From positions 1 to 64,000 of the forward strand of contig NW_020290063.1 in assembly GCF_003144195.1 (NCBI RefSeq): a stretch of DNA of 64,000 nucleotides. Direction: 5' to 3'. The translations under genes and the position numbers were made by a program. Below the pieces are notes generated by a model. The model was given only the letters and a program-made list of their open reading frames with translations. It searched no databases and was not told the origin of the DNA. Origin of the DNA: Ceraceosorus guamensis. Lineage: Eukaryota; Basidiomycota; Exobasidiomycetes; Ceraceosorales; Ceraceosoraceae. This document shows, in pieces, positions 35,518 to 47,162 of the stretch; the stretch's first letter is position 1, and the number at the start of each line of letters is the position of its first letter.

Positions 35518-36641
35518 ATGAAGCTGTCCAGCATGATCCTCAGCTTTGCCTTGCTGGCTGTGCTTGGTCTTGTGAACTCGCTTTCTGTTGACTTTCCTGC
35601 CTCTGCCAAGGGTGACGGGTACTGGGTAGTGAGTGATCAGTGTCGCACTCGCTGGCTTGAGAGGATCAAGTGAGCGAAGAGAGCTGGCGCGAGGCGATGC
35701 TAACGCGTTCCACATCCAGGCCAACGCCACCAACACGCTCAACTGGCGGGGTGAGTGCGAAGGAATTGGCACTGGCATGCACAAGCGCTTCACGCAATCG
35801 ATCTAGGAGACGCAACGCTGACGTGTGGCCCCCCATCATCCATCACCACCTCGTTTGGTCCTCAGCCAACGCGAGTGATCCCGAGTACTTTAGCGTTCAG
35901 CTGCTCAACTCCAACTCTAGCAGCCTCAATGGCAACTTTCAGATCGCCAATGCTATCAGCACTGCCAACGGATCAGCTCAGGTGAGGACTTGCACACCGA
36001 CGCTGGATTCGGATGCTGCCTTCCAGCTGGTCCGAGTTAGGGGGCCAGCCGTAAGCGAGCTATGGCTGAGTGTATGCTTCTTGACTCTTCCTTGCCTTGT
36101 TTAGATCTTCATCGACAACGTGAGTTGCCGAAATGTACGCCATGTTGAGCGCTTTGCCATCCTTGCTGACCCTCGTGCGCCCTCGCTGCCATGCGCACAG
36201 ATTCCATCCGGCTCTTACACCCTTTTGCTCGTCAATGCCAGCAAGTACAGTCTCAACAAGCCACAAGTGTGCGTCAGTCTGACCTCCTTTCCCCCTTGGC
36301 GTGTGCTGATGATGACGTCTCGAGCTGACCAGCTACCTCGTGCGCTCGACTTTAGCTTTTCCACTTCCTTGCCTTTCCAGTTGAAGCCAAAGGGTACTGA
36401 AAAGGCCAATGCCAACCCTTACGCCACCGCATACAGCCACGATGGCTCGTCGTCCACCACTACCACGAACGCAAACGGTCAGACGGTCAACAACGACGCT
36501 TTGGACTCGGCCAATGCTGCGGGAAATGGCACTTCATCGAACAGCAACGCTCATCAAGACGCTGCATTGCACCAAGCTCCTGCCATCCGAGCTTCCGTGC
36601 TCATTGCGCTCGTCGCGACCGGAGTCGCTCTTCTGGCCTGA
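35518..36641 (+). CDS. Small GPI-anchored cell-surface protein, Kre9/Knh1-like N-terminal domain
   Basis: Six exons, 35518-35628, 35720-35750, 35866-35981, 36105-36119, 36201-36268 and 36356-36641, give 208 residues. An N-terminal signal peptide (LSSMILSFALLAVLGLVNSL) leads into a short beta-sandwich-like domain: GYWVANATNTLNW, ANASDPEYFSVQLL, ISTANGSAQIFIDN, IPSGSYTLLLVNAS and FSTSLPFQL. This order fits the Ser/Thr-rich GPI-anchored family with a Kre9/Knh1 N-terminal domain. Then comes an Asn/Ser/Thr/Ala-rich stalk and a C-terminal hydrophobic GPI signal (RASVLIALVATGVALLA). There are many N-glycosylation sequons. Such proteins sit in the plasma membrane or cell wall of many basidiomycetes; their exact function is unclear. 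Exon 4 is only 15 nt, yet every phase agrees. The long upstream spacer and pyrimidine-rich leader (35220-35400) fit a highly expressed gene, which is inference. Confidence 0.85.
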
Positions 36642-39600
36642 TGGGATTAGGGATGGCGGGGGGTTTGGAACAGTCGGCGCATGCATGCCGATTGCACGTC
36701 GTCCTTGATCCATCCGCACATGATCCTTTCGCTCTCGTCTATCTACCAAAGTGCCAGTCGAGAGGGCTCGTTGGCCCCTATCGTTTCGCTCGCCGAGAGC
36801 AATCCCCCCCGCCCCCGACTCAGCGTCCGCCCATTTTGCACGTCATATGGACCTTTCTTCTCCTGCTCCGCTGACCTCAAGAGCGTAGCAAGCGAGCAAG
36901 CAAGCAAGCACGCAAGCAAGCATTGAACTTATCGCCTTGTCAGTGCCTGCTGTTGTGCGTGCTCGTCTTGTGAGAATGGACGAGGGATGTGGGAGGCTGA
37001 AGAGGTCGTTTGAAAGGGTTCAGAATGTTTGGGGAAAGCTTGCATGCGATTTCCCCCCCCCACTCCTCCCCGGCGCCCCCGATCTGCTGCATACACTAAT
37101 CCATGAGACCAATCGAGAGCATCGGGCAAGGCAGTAAGTAGCAGTAGAAGCGATCGAGTAATCATGGTCGTTGTTTTGCTGCCGCGCGGCCGACCTCTTG
37201 CGGGTGTGGGCGCGTGATGCAGCAGGAAGCATCCCCTGCTGGACATGCATGCTGCATGCATGCATGCATGCACGCAGTCAGGAGCAGGAGCAGGACCATG
37301 GATGGGGCTGCATGGCCATCAAGGACTTCGCGATTCGCGATTGAGTGATTCGCGATTGCTTCTTGATTGAGCTGGCGTGGGCGTGGGCGTGCGGGGCACG
37401 GCCGTCGGATATGGGCCGGGGAGGTCGTGAGTGATGGAGAACACGTGCGCGCCCCGCCCCGCCCCGCCCCGGGCCGCAGGTTTGGGGGGGATATTCAGCA
37501 AGGGGCCAGTCAAGAGTCAAGAAGTATTCATCTTGTCTGCAACGTAGACAGGCGCCAAACAACTTCATCATGAATTTGATTCAAATTATACCAGGGAATC
37601 AAGTATCATCATCAATCAGAATCAAATCGTGAATCGTGAATGCAGAATCAAGATCGAAATCCGCTAATCAAACCTTTTTTCAAGACAGACAAAAAGGAAA
37701 AAAAAAAAAAGATGCCCCCCCTCCCGCCCGCGTAAAATTTCATTCTTGATTTCCTCCCCGCTGCCTCTTTTTTTTTACTTCTTGGGGGGGATGGGAAGGG
37801 TTTGTTTTTTCCCCTCTCCCTGCTGCTGCCAGGTCCACGTCCGCGTGCGCGTGCGCGGTGGACGGGGGGTCTGCAAAGTCGTGCGTTTTTTTTGCACCGC
37901 CTCATCGAGGGAGAAGAAAAAAAAACCCATGCAACAGTATTCAAATCCGGGGGCGGGAGAGTTTGCCCCTTCTTAATTGTTCACCCCCATTTTGATCTTT
38001 TGAAGTCTTGAGTGAAGCTTGCTTGAAAACAGAGCTAGAACAGCTAGCGTGCAGATTCGAATATTAACGATTCTGATTCAATTGTTAATTGATTCTTGAG
38101 TCTTGATTGCGAGCCAGCAGCAGCAGCAGCAGCAGCTATATAGCCACATGCATGCTCCTTCCCACGCGCGACTAGCCTTGCGCTGATGCTGATGCTGCTG
38201 CTGCTGGATAGCTTGCTCGCTGCACGGTACGGTACGGCACGGCACGCGATCGATCGAGCAAGCCGAGCCGAGCCTTTCGCTCCAGCTCATGCAGCCTGCA
38301 TATGATGCTGTGTGCGTGCGCGTGCGCGTGCGCGTGTGTGTTGCGGCGAGCACGCAAGCTGCTGGGCTGGATGCAGCCAGTCAAAAATCAAGAATATTTT
38401 GTTGGCGCGGACCGCAATTGCAACGCACTCGTGACTTGCGCGCAGCATGGCGCTGCGCAAAGAGAAGCACGGATGGGCACCGAACCGGCACCAGCACCAG
38501 CACCAGCACCAGCCACGAGCACCAGCCACGAGCACCAGCCACGAGCACGAGCATGGCGAGCGGGGCGGGGTGGCGAGCGGGGCGGGGGGGCGGGGGTGAA
38601 GCCGTTGCGCGACGATGCTTTTCGCTTCCTGGCGGATGGCGGGCCGAGACGAGCCCAAAAATCTTGATGAGAAGGGGGGCCGGGGCCGGGCTGCTGCATG
38701 CTAGCTGCTGCTGGCGATTCTGATTCTGATTCTGATTCTGATTCTGATGATTTTGCGTGCATGCAGCCAGCCGCAAGTCATTCATTCATTCATTCATGTT
38801 TGACCACGCGATCGAGCGAGTTCGAGTGCGAGTGCGAGTGCAAGTCCGGCATACAGCAAGGGTTGATGGATGCTTTCACCAGTCTTAACACCACCTTGCC
38901 CCCCCCCCTATTTTTCAGCAAAAGTGTTCTTGACCCCAGACCGCGCAACTAGCTACTCCCTTGCTACTCGCGCCTGTACTCCGCTCGTGTTCATCAGCGC
39001 AGCGGACCGTCGGACTAGGAGCGAACAGCATCGCTCCTGCTACCACTCCATCGTCAGCAGCAGCAGCAGCAGCTAGTAGGAGCCCATTTGCACAGCTTTG
39101 ATCTGCCTCTTCGCTTCCCTCCGACACCTTCAACACACCCACAACAGCAGCCCCATCTTCGCCCCAGCTCGACGCTTGTACAGCTCTCACTCGGCCTTCT
39201 TCGCGGCCTCTGCCACGTCCATCTCAAGCCCCTTTCTTTTGCAGTGCGGAAACAAGCTGGTCCTCAGTGGGCGGAGTGTCTGGTATATTACAGCTACGGC
39301 CAGGCCAGCTTCAAGCCACATTGTCTCTACACTCCCGCCTCGCCAGTCTACGGGTCGTGCGAGGGTAAGTGTAGCAGCTTGGTTTGCGTGAAAGGGGAAG
39401 CGGTGTTAAGCAACAGCGACGTGAAGGAGCATGCGGGTGCAGTCAGATTCCGGCAAAGTCCGAGAGCTACAGAGTCGCTCGGACTGCGATAGCAACGCGC
39501 AGGCCGAGCCAAGCCGTGGAGCGCCAAGATTCCTGCTCCGCGTACGGCGGGCGCAGTGCTGGTCCTGGCCTAGCCGAGAAAGCGCACAGCTGACACGTCA

Positions 39601-39696
39601 TTCTTTGGCCTCTTTTGACACCTCACAGTTGTCGACAGGGCTCATTAGCTTGTGCACCTGTCGACGCCAAAGACCACGGCTTGTATCTGGCCAATC
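36642..39696. other. 3 kb microsatellite-rich spacer
   Basis: No gene is supported. It is packed with simple repeats: AGCA units (36888-36918), GCATGC runs (37245-37275), CGCCC units (37450-37472), homopolymers (37675-37710, 37765-37800, 37885-37925), GCA triplets (38115-38134), a GCGTGC/GTGT run (38309-38341), GCACCA and GCACGA units (38479-38550), GATTCT hexamers (38714-38748) and AGC triplets (39055-39073). Paired TCAAGAGTC/TTGAATCA words occur as well. The right part (39090-39690), rich in pyrimidines, may be the leader of the zinc-finger gene. Confidence 0.6.
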
Positions 39697-41453
39697 ATGA
39701 GCTCAACGACCACAACAGGGGCCAAAAGCTCCTTCGAGCTCGGCGGTCAGTCGAATGTGAGTGTGGTCAGAACGGAGGGAGCGGGCCACTTTCCGCCGCG
39801 CGGCAGGAAGAAGGGGTTCTTGCCAGCGCCCCAGAGTCAACAAGAGAGGCTCGAGATCGCGGCACGCCCCTCTCTCTCTCTGGTAGTGCAAGCCGAGGCA
39901 CTGGTGATCACGAGCGCTTCACATGAGCGCCTTCGAGATCGTACAGCGCTGACGACGCTGGTGCTTCGCCATTACTGTCGCTTCCTCAGACCAATAGCAA
40001 GAGCGCAACGCCTCTTCACGGTTTCGCAGCACCGCCAAAAGGCTTCTTTACGAGCGCACAGGCGGCCAACGGTGCTCTGCCCAACACCGATGCCCGTAAG
40101 AGCGCCTCGAGTGCCAGCCCAATGAGTGTCACTTCCAACAACACCACCTCCACCGCTCCTACAAGCGATGCCCGCAGCCCCCCTTCAGGCTACGATGATC
40201 TGCCGCCAGCAAGCTCACCCTCGGCGGTCCCAACAAAGGGTCGTCGTCGCGAGTCGATTGGGGGACAAATGCGTCGCAAGATCTCAGAGTCGCCAGCTGC
40301 GGCTGCGGGTGTGGGTAGCGGCGCTCTTGGCACGTCTTTCACCATGCGTGGCCAAGCCATTCCCAATGGTCGCGCTGGTGCCAATAGTCCTTTAGATGCC
40401 AGCACCATGTCCACCAGCCTCGGCGCCGCAGCGCACGCCCTCACCTCGACCACTGCTTTTGCTCGCTCTCAGCCCAACGGAGCAGCGCGGGCTCCCTCTG
40501 CGAATGGCAACAGATCTGCTGCGCCAAAGACGGAGCGCATTTCGTCGCACACTCACTTTGGTCAGGAGTGCTACGGTCCGCAGCCTGGCGAGACGCCGCT
40601 CGCACCTCCTTCCTCCGCAATGCTCTCCTCGTCCACCCATGGAGATGGCCACAATAGCAACAACTCGGAGGACGACTCGTCCAGTGGCAAGCGAAGTGCT
40701 AGGGGTCAGTCCGCTGCTCCCTCCACATCTTCGGATGATGGTGTTGGAGCCGACGGTCTGTCCAAGTCTCTCAGCTCTGCCAATGCCATGCTGCACAAGT
40801 GCGAAGCCTGCAACAAAGTTTACCGACATCCCAGCTGTCTGATCAAGCATCGTTGGGAGCACACCATCTACTGGAAGGAGGCGTCGAAATTTCTCATGTC
40901 AAAGCACCAGCAGGTCCAGTTGCTAGAAGCTGCGGCAATCCTGGTCGGCATGGACAACAATGCGCGGTCTCTCCCCGAAGAAAAGGCACTCTGGCCAGCT
41001 GCTGTCAGCCCGCCCAGCTCTGGCCTGCTAGGTTCCGACCGGATCAACTTTGAGAAGCTCATGGCTCAAAAGGGACAATATCGCGGCGCAAGTCGAGAAC
41101 CTCCATCCCCTTTTCTCAATGGCAACACGCCTTCCTCGCGCTACACGCCGCTGCCATCCACCACGCCGCAAAGTCTTCCGTACCGACCGTCCAACGGAAG
41201 TCTGCCTAGTCCCCTCGACGCCCTCACGTCGCTCAACATCAGCACGCCTCGCATGCGCGGCGGCATGCACAATGGCGATGTGCAGCACCTCCAGCTCGAC
41301 GAGAGTGCTGAGCGAACCGATCGATCAGGGTCGGCAGACACGGAAGACGACGACCATGACCCCGACACGCCACCTGACCATAGCTTGTCGGATGAGCGCG
41401 AGAGGAGCGATCTAGGCGCAGGCATCGAGATTGAAATGGACATGGACGAATAG
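39697..41453 (+). CDS. Single C2H2 zinc-finger regulatory protein
   Basis: Two exons, 39697-39756 and 39990-41453, give 507 residues. Exon 1 encodes 20 residues and ends at a GTGAGT donor. Exon 2 opens in frame after CTCAG and runs to the stop, with protein-like text upstream of the first internal ATG. One classical finger, CEACNKVYRHPSCLIKHRWEH (C-x2-C-x12-H-x3-H), lies at about residues 289-309. It is followed by a conserved helical stretch (YWKEASKFLMSKHQQVQLLE) that marks a fungal family of single-finger proteins. The rest is Ser/Pro/Ala-rich, with an acidic end (GIEIEMDMDE) that could act as an activation region. It is presumably a nuclear DNA-binding regulator; targets are unknown. The exon 1 start is preferred because its sequence and donor are clean, but more upstream exons are possible. 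Confidence 0.86.
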
Positions 41454-43425
41454 GGAGGGACGAATAGGGAGCTTTGCATTGCGTCTCTCCCGACAAATGT
41501 GTCGCTCTCCTCTCCCTCACCACCATCACCGCCGTCGCCACCGCCGCCGCCGCCTCCGCTGCCACCCTCACCATCATCCCCCACCTCTTCAGCTTTAGCC
41601 TTTTGCCAACGCCCCTTTTCTCACGCTTTTTCGTCGTCACCATCGTGCAAATTGTACTTGTTCGTGGGTATGCCAACGTGAGCATGTTCTCTCCATTCAA
41701 TTCCCCCTTTCCCGTCTACCACTGCTCTTTCTTTGCCCAGACTTTTTCGACATTGTGCTACGCCCAACGTATCCGCAACGCCTGCTGTTCGTTTCGAGCA
41801 TTTTTCCCACTCCTGACCCGCTCCATCCATGTTCCCCCCCCCCCCTTCCCTTTTCTCTCCCTCTCCGCTCGCAACCCTCAAGGTTCATCTCTCAACATTT
41901 TTATACGTCATCGTCATTGTCGTTGTTGTTGCGGAGAGTATTGGCGCTGGAGCCGGCAAGCGAGGAAGTGGCTGGCGACGACGGGTGCGCATTTTTTACA
42001 CGAGGTGGTTCATTGCAGTGCGCAAAGAGCACGGGGGGGGAAAAGGTGGAAGAGGGCTTAGCGAGCGATTGGGATGCTCGCCAAATGTCGCTCGTTGTGC
42101 AAGGGGTGCATGGCGTTTATTCTTTTGTAGGCGAAGGATATCACAGAGAAAGGAAATAAATGAAAAAGGGAAATCCATGGCGGATGGGAGGCAACATCGT
42201 GTTTGAAGCTGGTTGGGGAAAAGAGAGCGTGTGAGGGCGGGGAGGCGGGGGGCAAAAATATCCGAACCGAAGGACGTGGTGCGCGAGTCGTCGTTGCATG
42301 GCTGCGTAAGTGCAAGTTGTCCGCCCTGACACGAGAATTTTGAGATGGATTGCGGATGCGGATGCGGAGTGGCACGATCAGGAACAAGAGGAGGGTGCGG
42401 TGGAATGGATGACTGCAACTGAGAGAGAGAGGGAGGGAGCGATATCGAGGGACAATCAGATGCGTTGCGGCTGGTCAGCCCCATCGCTGATCTGCAAGAA
42501 GGGGGGGGAGAGTTTTGACTTTTCCCTCCACCCCCCGCCGGCCGCCCTTTTCGACTCTTTTCATTTTGCGAAGGCGCAGACCGTCCTCACGGAGCGTCGG
42601 CCATCCTAGCTGCAGCATTTAACCTCCTCCGACGACGAAATTCCTCAGAGAGGCCAATGCCCGCCTCTTGGACGCAAAAAGTGCGAAATCATGTTTTGCA
42701 AGGAAAGTGGGGGGAGGGGGGTAAAAGCAAAGTGAGCACGGCAGCTTACTGCGCTAGCTAGCTAGCGAGCAATCCTTTCGTCGTGATCTGGGCTAAAGGC
42801 GGACAGGACGCGCGCTTGTATTCGAATGCATGGCAAATTGGTCAAGCCCAAGCCGCCGAGGTGGCTCGTTGCAGTCCCCTCATTGTGACGAGCGGGCATC
42901 CATCATCTCGGCAATTTGGCACGCGCACGCGCACCCGCACAATGGTATGCTCTGGCGAAATTTGCATGGGCTCGCTGCCACCAAATACCCTGGGCAACCC
43001 AAAAGCTGCGCTTTGAAGTGGCATGGCTGCCAACGCTCTCCAAGACCCTTCTTTAACGCTTCGAGTTGCAGAAAGGGAACCAAAAAAAAAAAAAAGAAGG
43101 AGGGGCGCGGACATTCAAAGATTCTGGGCAGCGCCTGGACGTAAAGAAAGGGCTGCAGCTCCGCGCCTTTGTTTTGGTTAGCAACACCTTCTCCAGCGCC
43201 CGTAATGGTGCTCTGAAGTGCAAAGCTTTTCTGCTTGCCAAGCAGCTCGCCTTCGCACAGAGAAAGACCTTCTCTTGCACAACTTTTCATCCCTCGGCAT
43301 CTGACGATCGAGAGATCTGATTCGCCTCGCGAGCGTTATTGGTCCTGCAAGATCATTGCGATTACGATGCAAAAATTCCCACTCTACCGAACGGATTGCC
43401 TCCTCACTGTACACATTACTCGAAC
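41454..43425. other. 2 kb convergent spacer, no gene seen
   Basis: This lies between two convergent stops. It contains a CCACCGCCG-type triplet run (41520-41570), C-runs (41834-41848), G-runs (42028-42036, 42500-42509, 42708-42722), GCTAGCTAGCTAGC near 42755-42772 and an A-run (43081-43095). The open frame 41474-42061 is rich in Ala/Thr/Phe and has no motif. For a 3'-3' spacer this is long, so a non-coding RNA or a very short gene cannot be excluded, but nothing points to one. Confidence 0.5.
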
Positions 43426-46400
43426 TCATCTATCGTCCCCCCTAATCCAATCGCCGCTTTTGCTTCCGCTCTTTTTGCAAACGCGCACCTCATCAATGCT
43501 CATCCCTCTTCCAGCTACGGATTTCAGCATGTCCCAAATGGTCATCGCCGCGACATTTACGCCCATCAGCGCCTCCATCTCGACGCCCGTTGCGGAGTTG
43601 GTACGTGCGGTGCAGGTGATCAGGATGTGCGCCACGTCCGCATCGTGCGTGCGACTCTTCAAAAAGTTGCTGCTGCCCAAATCCCGCCGCCCAGCAGCTG
43701 CAGTCGACTGTGAGCGCGCAAACGCATGCGCTGAATCCACCTCGCGCGCAATCCAAGCTTCCTCCTCTTCTGGTGCACCTGGCAACCCGTCGGTGCGCTG
43801 TGCATGCAGCACATCGTCCGACACATCGCTGGAAGTAGTCTCTACGATTTCCAACCTTACATCCACATCCGTCAAAGCGATGGGATGACAAAGCGGGATC
43901 AAGTCGTGCGTCCTTTTGGCAGCCATGATTCCCGCAATCTGCGCCGTGTGCAGCACCGGTCCTTTATCCTTCCACCTGCGCATCCTCACCTCGCTTCCTT
44001 GCTGATGCGAATGCTCCTGACCTCGTACCAAAGGGACGATCCACGCAGGGATGCTGACCTTTGCACTCGCGGTGGCTGAGCGATGCGTCGGCGTCTTGGC
44101 AGAGATGTCGACCATTCGTGCGCTTGCATGACCGTCGGACGAGTCAATGTGCGTCAAGCGCGGACCCGAGGTCGCGAAGGACATTGCAGGAGCTCGTCGT
44201 GGATCGTCTGATGCGTCTTGCAAGCGCGTCGAGACCGCTTGCTGTTGGGCAGGTACTTTCATGTCTGGAGAAGCCATTTCCATGGCACGCTCGATAGATG
44301 ACGGTTCGTGCGCTCGCGAAGCAATTTTCTCGAAATTCGCGTTTGAGCCTGCTCGCCCATCAACATGACGCATTGGCCGAGGCACGCGCAGGTCCGAAGC
44401 GCTGATGCCGTCCGCAATAGCGTCCAGCGAAGCCCAGGGCGAGTCGTTGCATGTCGGATCAGCCGCGTTCGAACCCATATACTCTGACCAAGAGACGGCA
44501 GGTGGAGCGTGCGCATCCGCAGCGCAATGACTAGATGTAGGCGGCCATTTCGGAGGAGCAGAAAAGCTCAGAGATCCTCTGGAAGAGCCTGTATCGGCGA
44601 GCCCGCTGTCCCTCTCGAACGCGTCGTCGAGGGTGCTCCAGGGGTCCAGATCTACAGAAGCATCGGCAGCTGCAGACCTATGCTGCGAAGATGCGGGCTG
44701 CGACCGAACTTGTTCGCCTTTATTTTGGTCGCGGTGTGATGCCGCGCAGCTTGCGAAGGCTCTAGCGTGCAGTGGGCCATGCGGGCGCGGCAAAGAGGTC
44801 CACAGAGGCACTGGGCGAGCTGCTGATGGTCCAGGAGGTCTGTTGAGCAGACTAGCGCGCATGGGCGTGATCGGAACGAGCAAAGCTCTCGCCCCCGATG
44901 GCCTGGCGCCTGATGACAAGCTCGTGGCAGAGGCATCGTGAGGGCTGCGTTGTGCAGCTGCGTAGTACGGTCGCAAAAAGACGACGGGCGACGGTCAGTC
45001 GCGATCCTGTCCCGACGACTCGAAGCACGTCACGAGCTAGATGAGCACGTCCGACGTATCCTCCTGCACGTGCACCAACTAACCTGCGGCCCCAAGCCTA
45101 CCCACCAATCCGAATCATGCTCCTGTTATCGCTTTTTGCGATATCGTCCGGACTGGGCAGACCGGCGTGCTTCCTGTGCTTCTTGTATAGAGCCGCATTG
45201 ATAATGTCCAGCAGCTGCTCATCCGACGCGCTCTGCGGGGAGTTGGAAGGCGAAGCGAAGGTGGCGAAATCGGTAGACGATGATGGAAGGATACCGTGAC
45301 GCATAGCGTCTCGCAGACTGATCTCCTTGTTGCCAAAGAGACACACTTTGAGATTGCCGTCTGCTGTGATGCGCAGCCTGTTGCAAGTGCCGCAGAAATT
45401 ATCCGTCATGCTGCGGAGCCAAGAGGAGAGCAGCTAGTGAGTGAAAGGGAGGCAGGGATAGCGCGGACACGAAAAAATCAACGCACCTGGTGATGAAACC
45501 AAGCCTGCCGCGATGACCTGGCACTTTCCAATGCTTGCTCGTATCATTTTTATCGTCTTGCACGCGCTCAAGCGGTCCAAAGGCAGCTTGTATGCGTTGC
45601 AGCAGCACCTTGTAAGGCACCAGGGACGTGGCCTGCCAAGAGTTGCCAGAGAACGGCATGTACTGAGAGTTGTGCAAAGTGAGAGGTCAGCCTTGGGCCA
45701 TGTTCGCGCACAGTGAGCTGGCTGTATTCATGACGCGCACCTCGATGAATCGCACCGTGATCGGCTTGTCCTTGGTCCATCGCACAAAGTCCAATACGTC
45801 TTGCTGGTCATTGACGCCGCCCATGACAACCACATTGACCTTTGTGTGGATGCCCAACTGCAGACTCTGTTCGATGGCATCCAGTACCCTATGCAGACCT
45901 TTTGAGGATCTGCGCGTAAGACTCTCGAAGGTCTCTGGCTGCAGCGTGTCGAGGGAGATGTTGAGGTGAGTGAGACCATTGGAGGCGAGGTGAGGCAGCT
46001 GGCGCGCGAGGGACAAGCCGTTGGACGTCATGCCAATCTGCTTCAAGCCAAGCGGTGCAAGCTCTTGCAGCGATGCTGGCCGCGGGCAGGGCGCAGAAGT
46101 CGAGTGAGTGAGCGGTGTACATTCACGTGATTGCCTTCCTCCCCCTCCCCTCCCCTACACTCGATGGTGCGGCCTGCCTTCCTCACGCTCACCTACGATA
46201 TCCGACAAGTCCCTCCTGACGCTCGGTTCGCCGCCCGTCAACCTGATCTTGTCCACGCCATTCCGCACAAACAGTTCCGCCAATCGTCGAATCTCTTCTG
46301 AGCTTAGCAGATCATCGTTGGGTGTGAGATTGTCCAGACCGTCGAACGGCATGCAATACACGCATCTCAAGTTGCACCTCTCCGTCAGCGATATGCGCAG

Positions 46401-46766
46401 ATAAGTGTGGTGTCGATTGTGAGCATCCATCAGCCCCTTCGCAGGTGCAGGTGCAGATGGAGCGATAGCGCGTATCGTCGTTGACGACGACGACGGCGAC
46501 CGACCCTCCCGCCTGCGCTGATCCACCCGCTCAATATTCAGCCTGGCGCGCGCCCTCAGCTCCTTGGCTCGAGCCATGGCCATGGCTTGCACCGCTAACG
46601 CATCCGCATTACCGCCCCGCGCATCCAGCTCATCCCCATTCGCGTGAGTCGAGATGCCGTGATGTCGAGCGCGGCGGCAGGAGAAAGATTGTAGGCTAGA
46701 TAAGGACAAGGATGATGAGCACCATGACCTTGACCGCACTCCCTTTGCTGTGCGCAGGGACGACAT
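43426..46766 (-). CDS. MOCS1: Molybdenum cofactor biosynthesis protein 1, MoaA-MoaC fusion
   Basis: Exons 46766-46193, 46075-45741, 45662-45487, 45410-45106 and 44957-43426 give 973 residues. The MoaA half (residues about 115-463) is a radical-SAM GTP 3',8-cyclase. Its first 4Fe-4S motif CNLRCVYC uses Cys131, 135 and 138, and the second cluster motif is [18 protein letters not shown]. Other MoaA blocks are [21 protein letters not shown] and [13 protein letters not shown]. The MoaC half (about 730-973) is cyclic pyranopterin monophosphate synthase: [49 protein letters not shown] and [20 protein letters not shown]. Together they make cPMP, the first step of Mo cofactor synthesis, expected in mitochondria; the Ser/Arg-rich N-terminus fits a presequence. 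About 270 disordered residues join the halves, and MoaC carries an insert of some 50 residues. Without the last splice, the MoaA half ends in Gly-Gly-stop at 45098 (465 residues). That is the MOCS1A form; see findings. Confidence 0.95.
44958..45105 (-). other. MOCS1: MOCS1 alternative intron whose donor overlaps the MoaA Gly-Gly-stop
   Basis: On the minus strand the text reads ATTGGTGGGTAG. Unspliced, it encodes Ile-Gly-Gly-stop, the conserved C-terminus of free MoaA/MOCS1A proteins. Spliced from the GTGGGT donor at 45105 to the CGCAG acceptor at 44958, it loses the Gly-Gly and joins MoaA to MoaC in frame. The 148-base intron contains a stop at once, so retention gives only the MoaA product. 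Confidence 0.85.
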
Positions 46767-47107
46767 GCCTGGAGTCCAGCGTGTCGAAGGGCCGTGCAAG
46801 GGGTTGGCAAGTCGGGGAGTGTGACTGGATGTGAGTCACTTGCACCCTGTGTATATGCCACTGTCTGCCGCACCTTGCGTGTGCAAGCGTGCGTGTATGC
46901 TTCGGGGACGCTTGTGGTGGTGGTTGCCGCCTGGATTGATTGCAGAGGCGAGCTTCTTGGCTGTGCTGTAGCGTTGATCTCGCGGCGATTTGATTTGGAT
47001 TTGGTTTGATTTGCAGCGTATGCTTGCTTGTCTGCCGAACGCGCGGCACGTCTCGGCTATACCTGCCTCGATCGAATCACGTGAGAGAAAGTAAGCTGAG
47101 GTCCTGC

Positions 47108-47162
<55 letters not shown>

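Noticed and set aside
41474-42061. Open frame downstream of the zinc-finger gene
   Set aside because: Composition follows triplet and pyrimidine repeats and there is no motif. It is more likely 3' untranslated or spacer sequence.
43426-44976. MoaC half as a separate gene
   Set aside because: The splice from 45106 to 44957 is in phase, the frame has no good start of its own before a long disordered stretch, and fused MOCS1 genes are typical of fungi.
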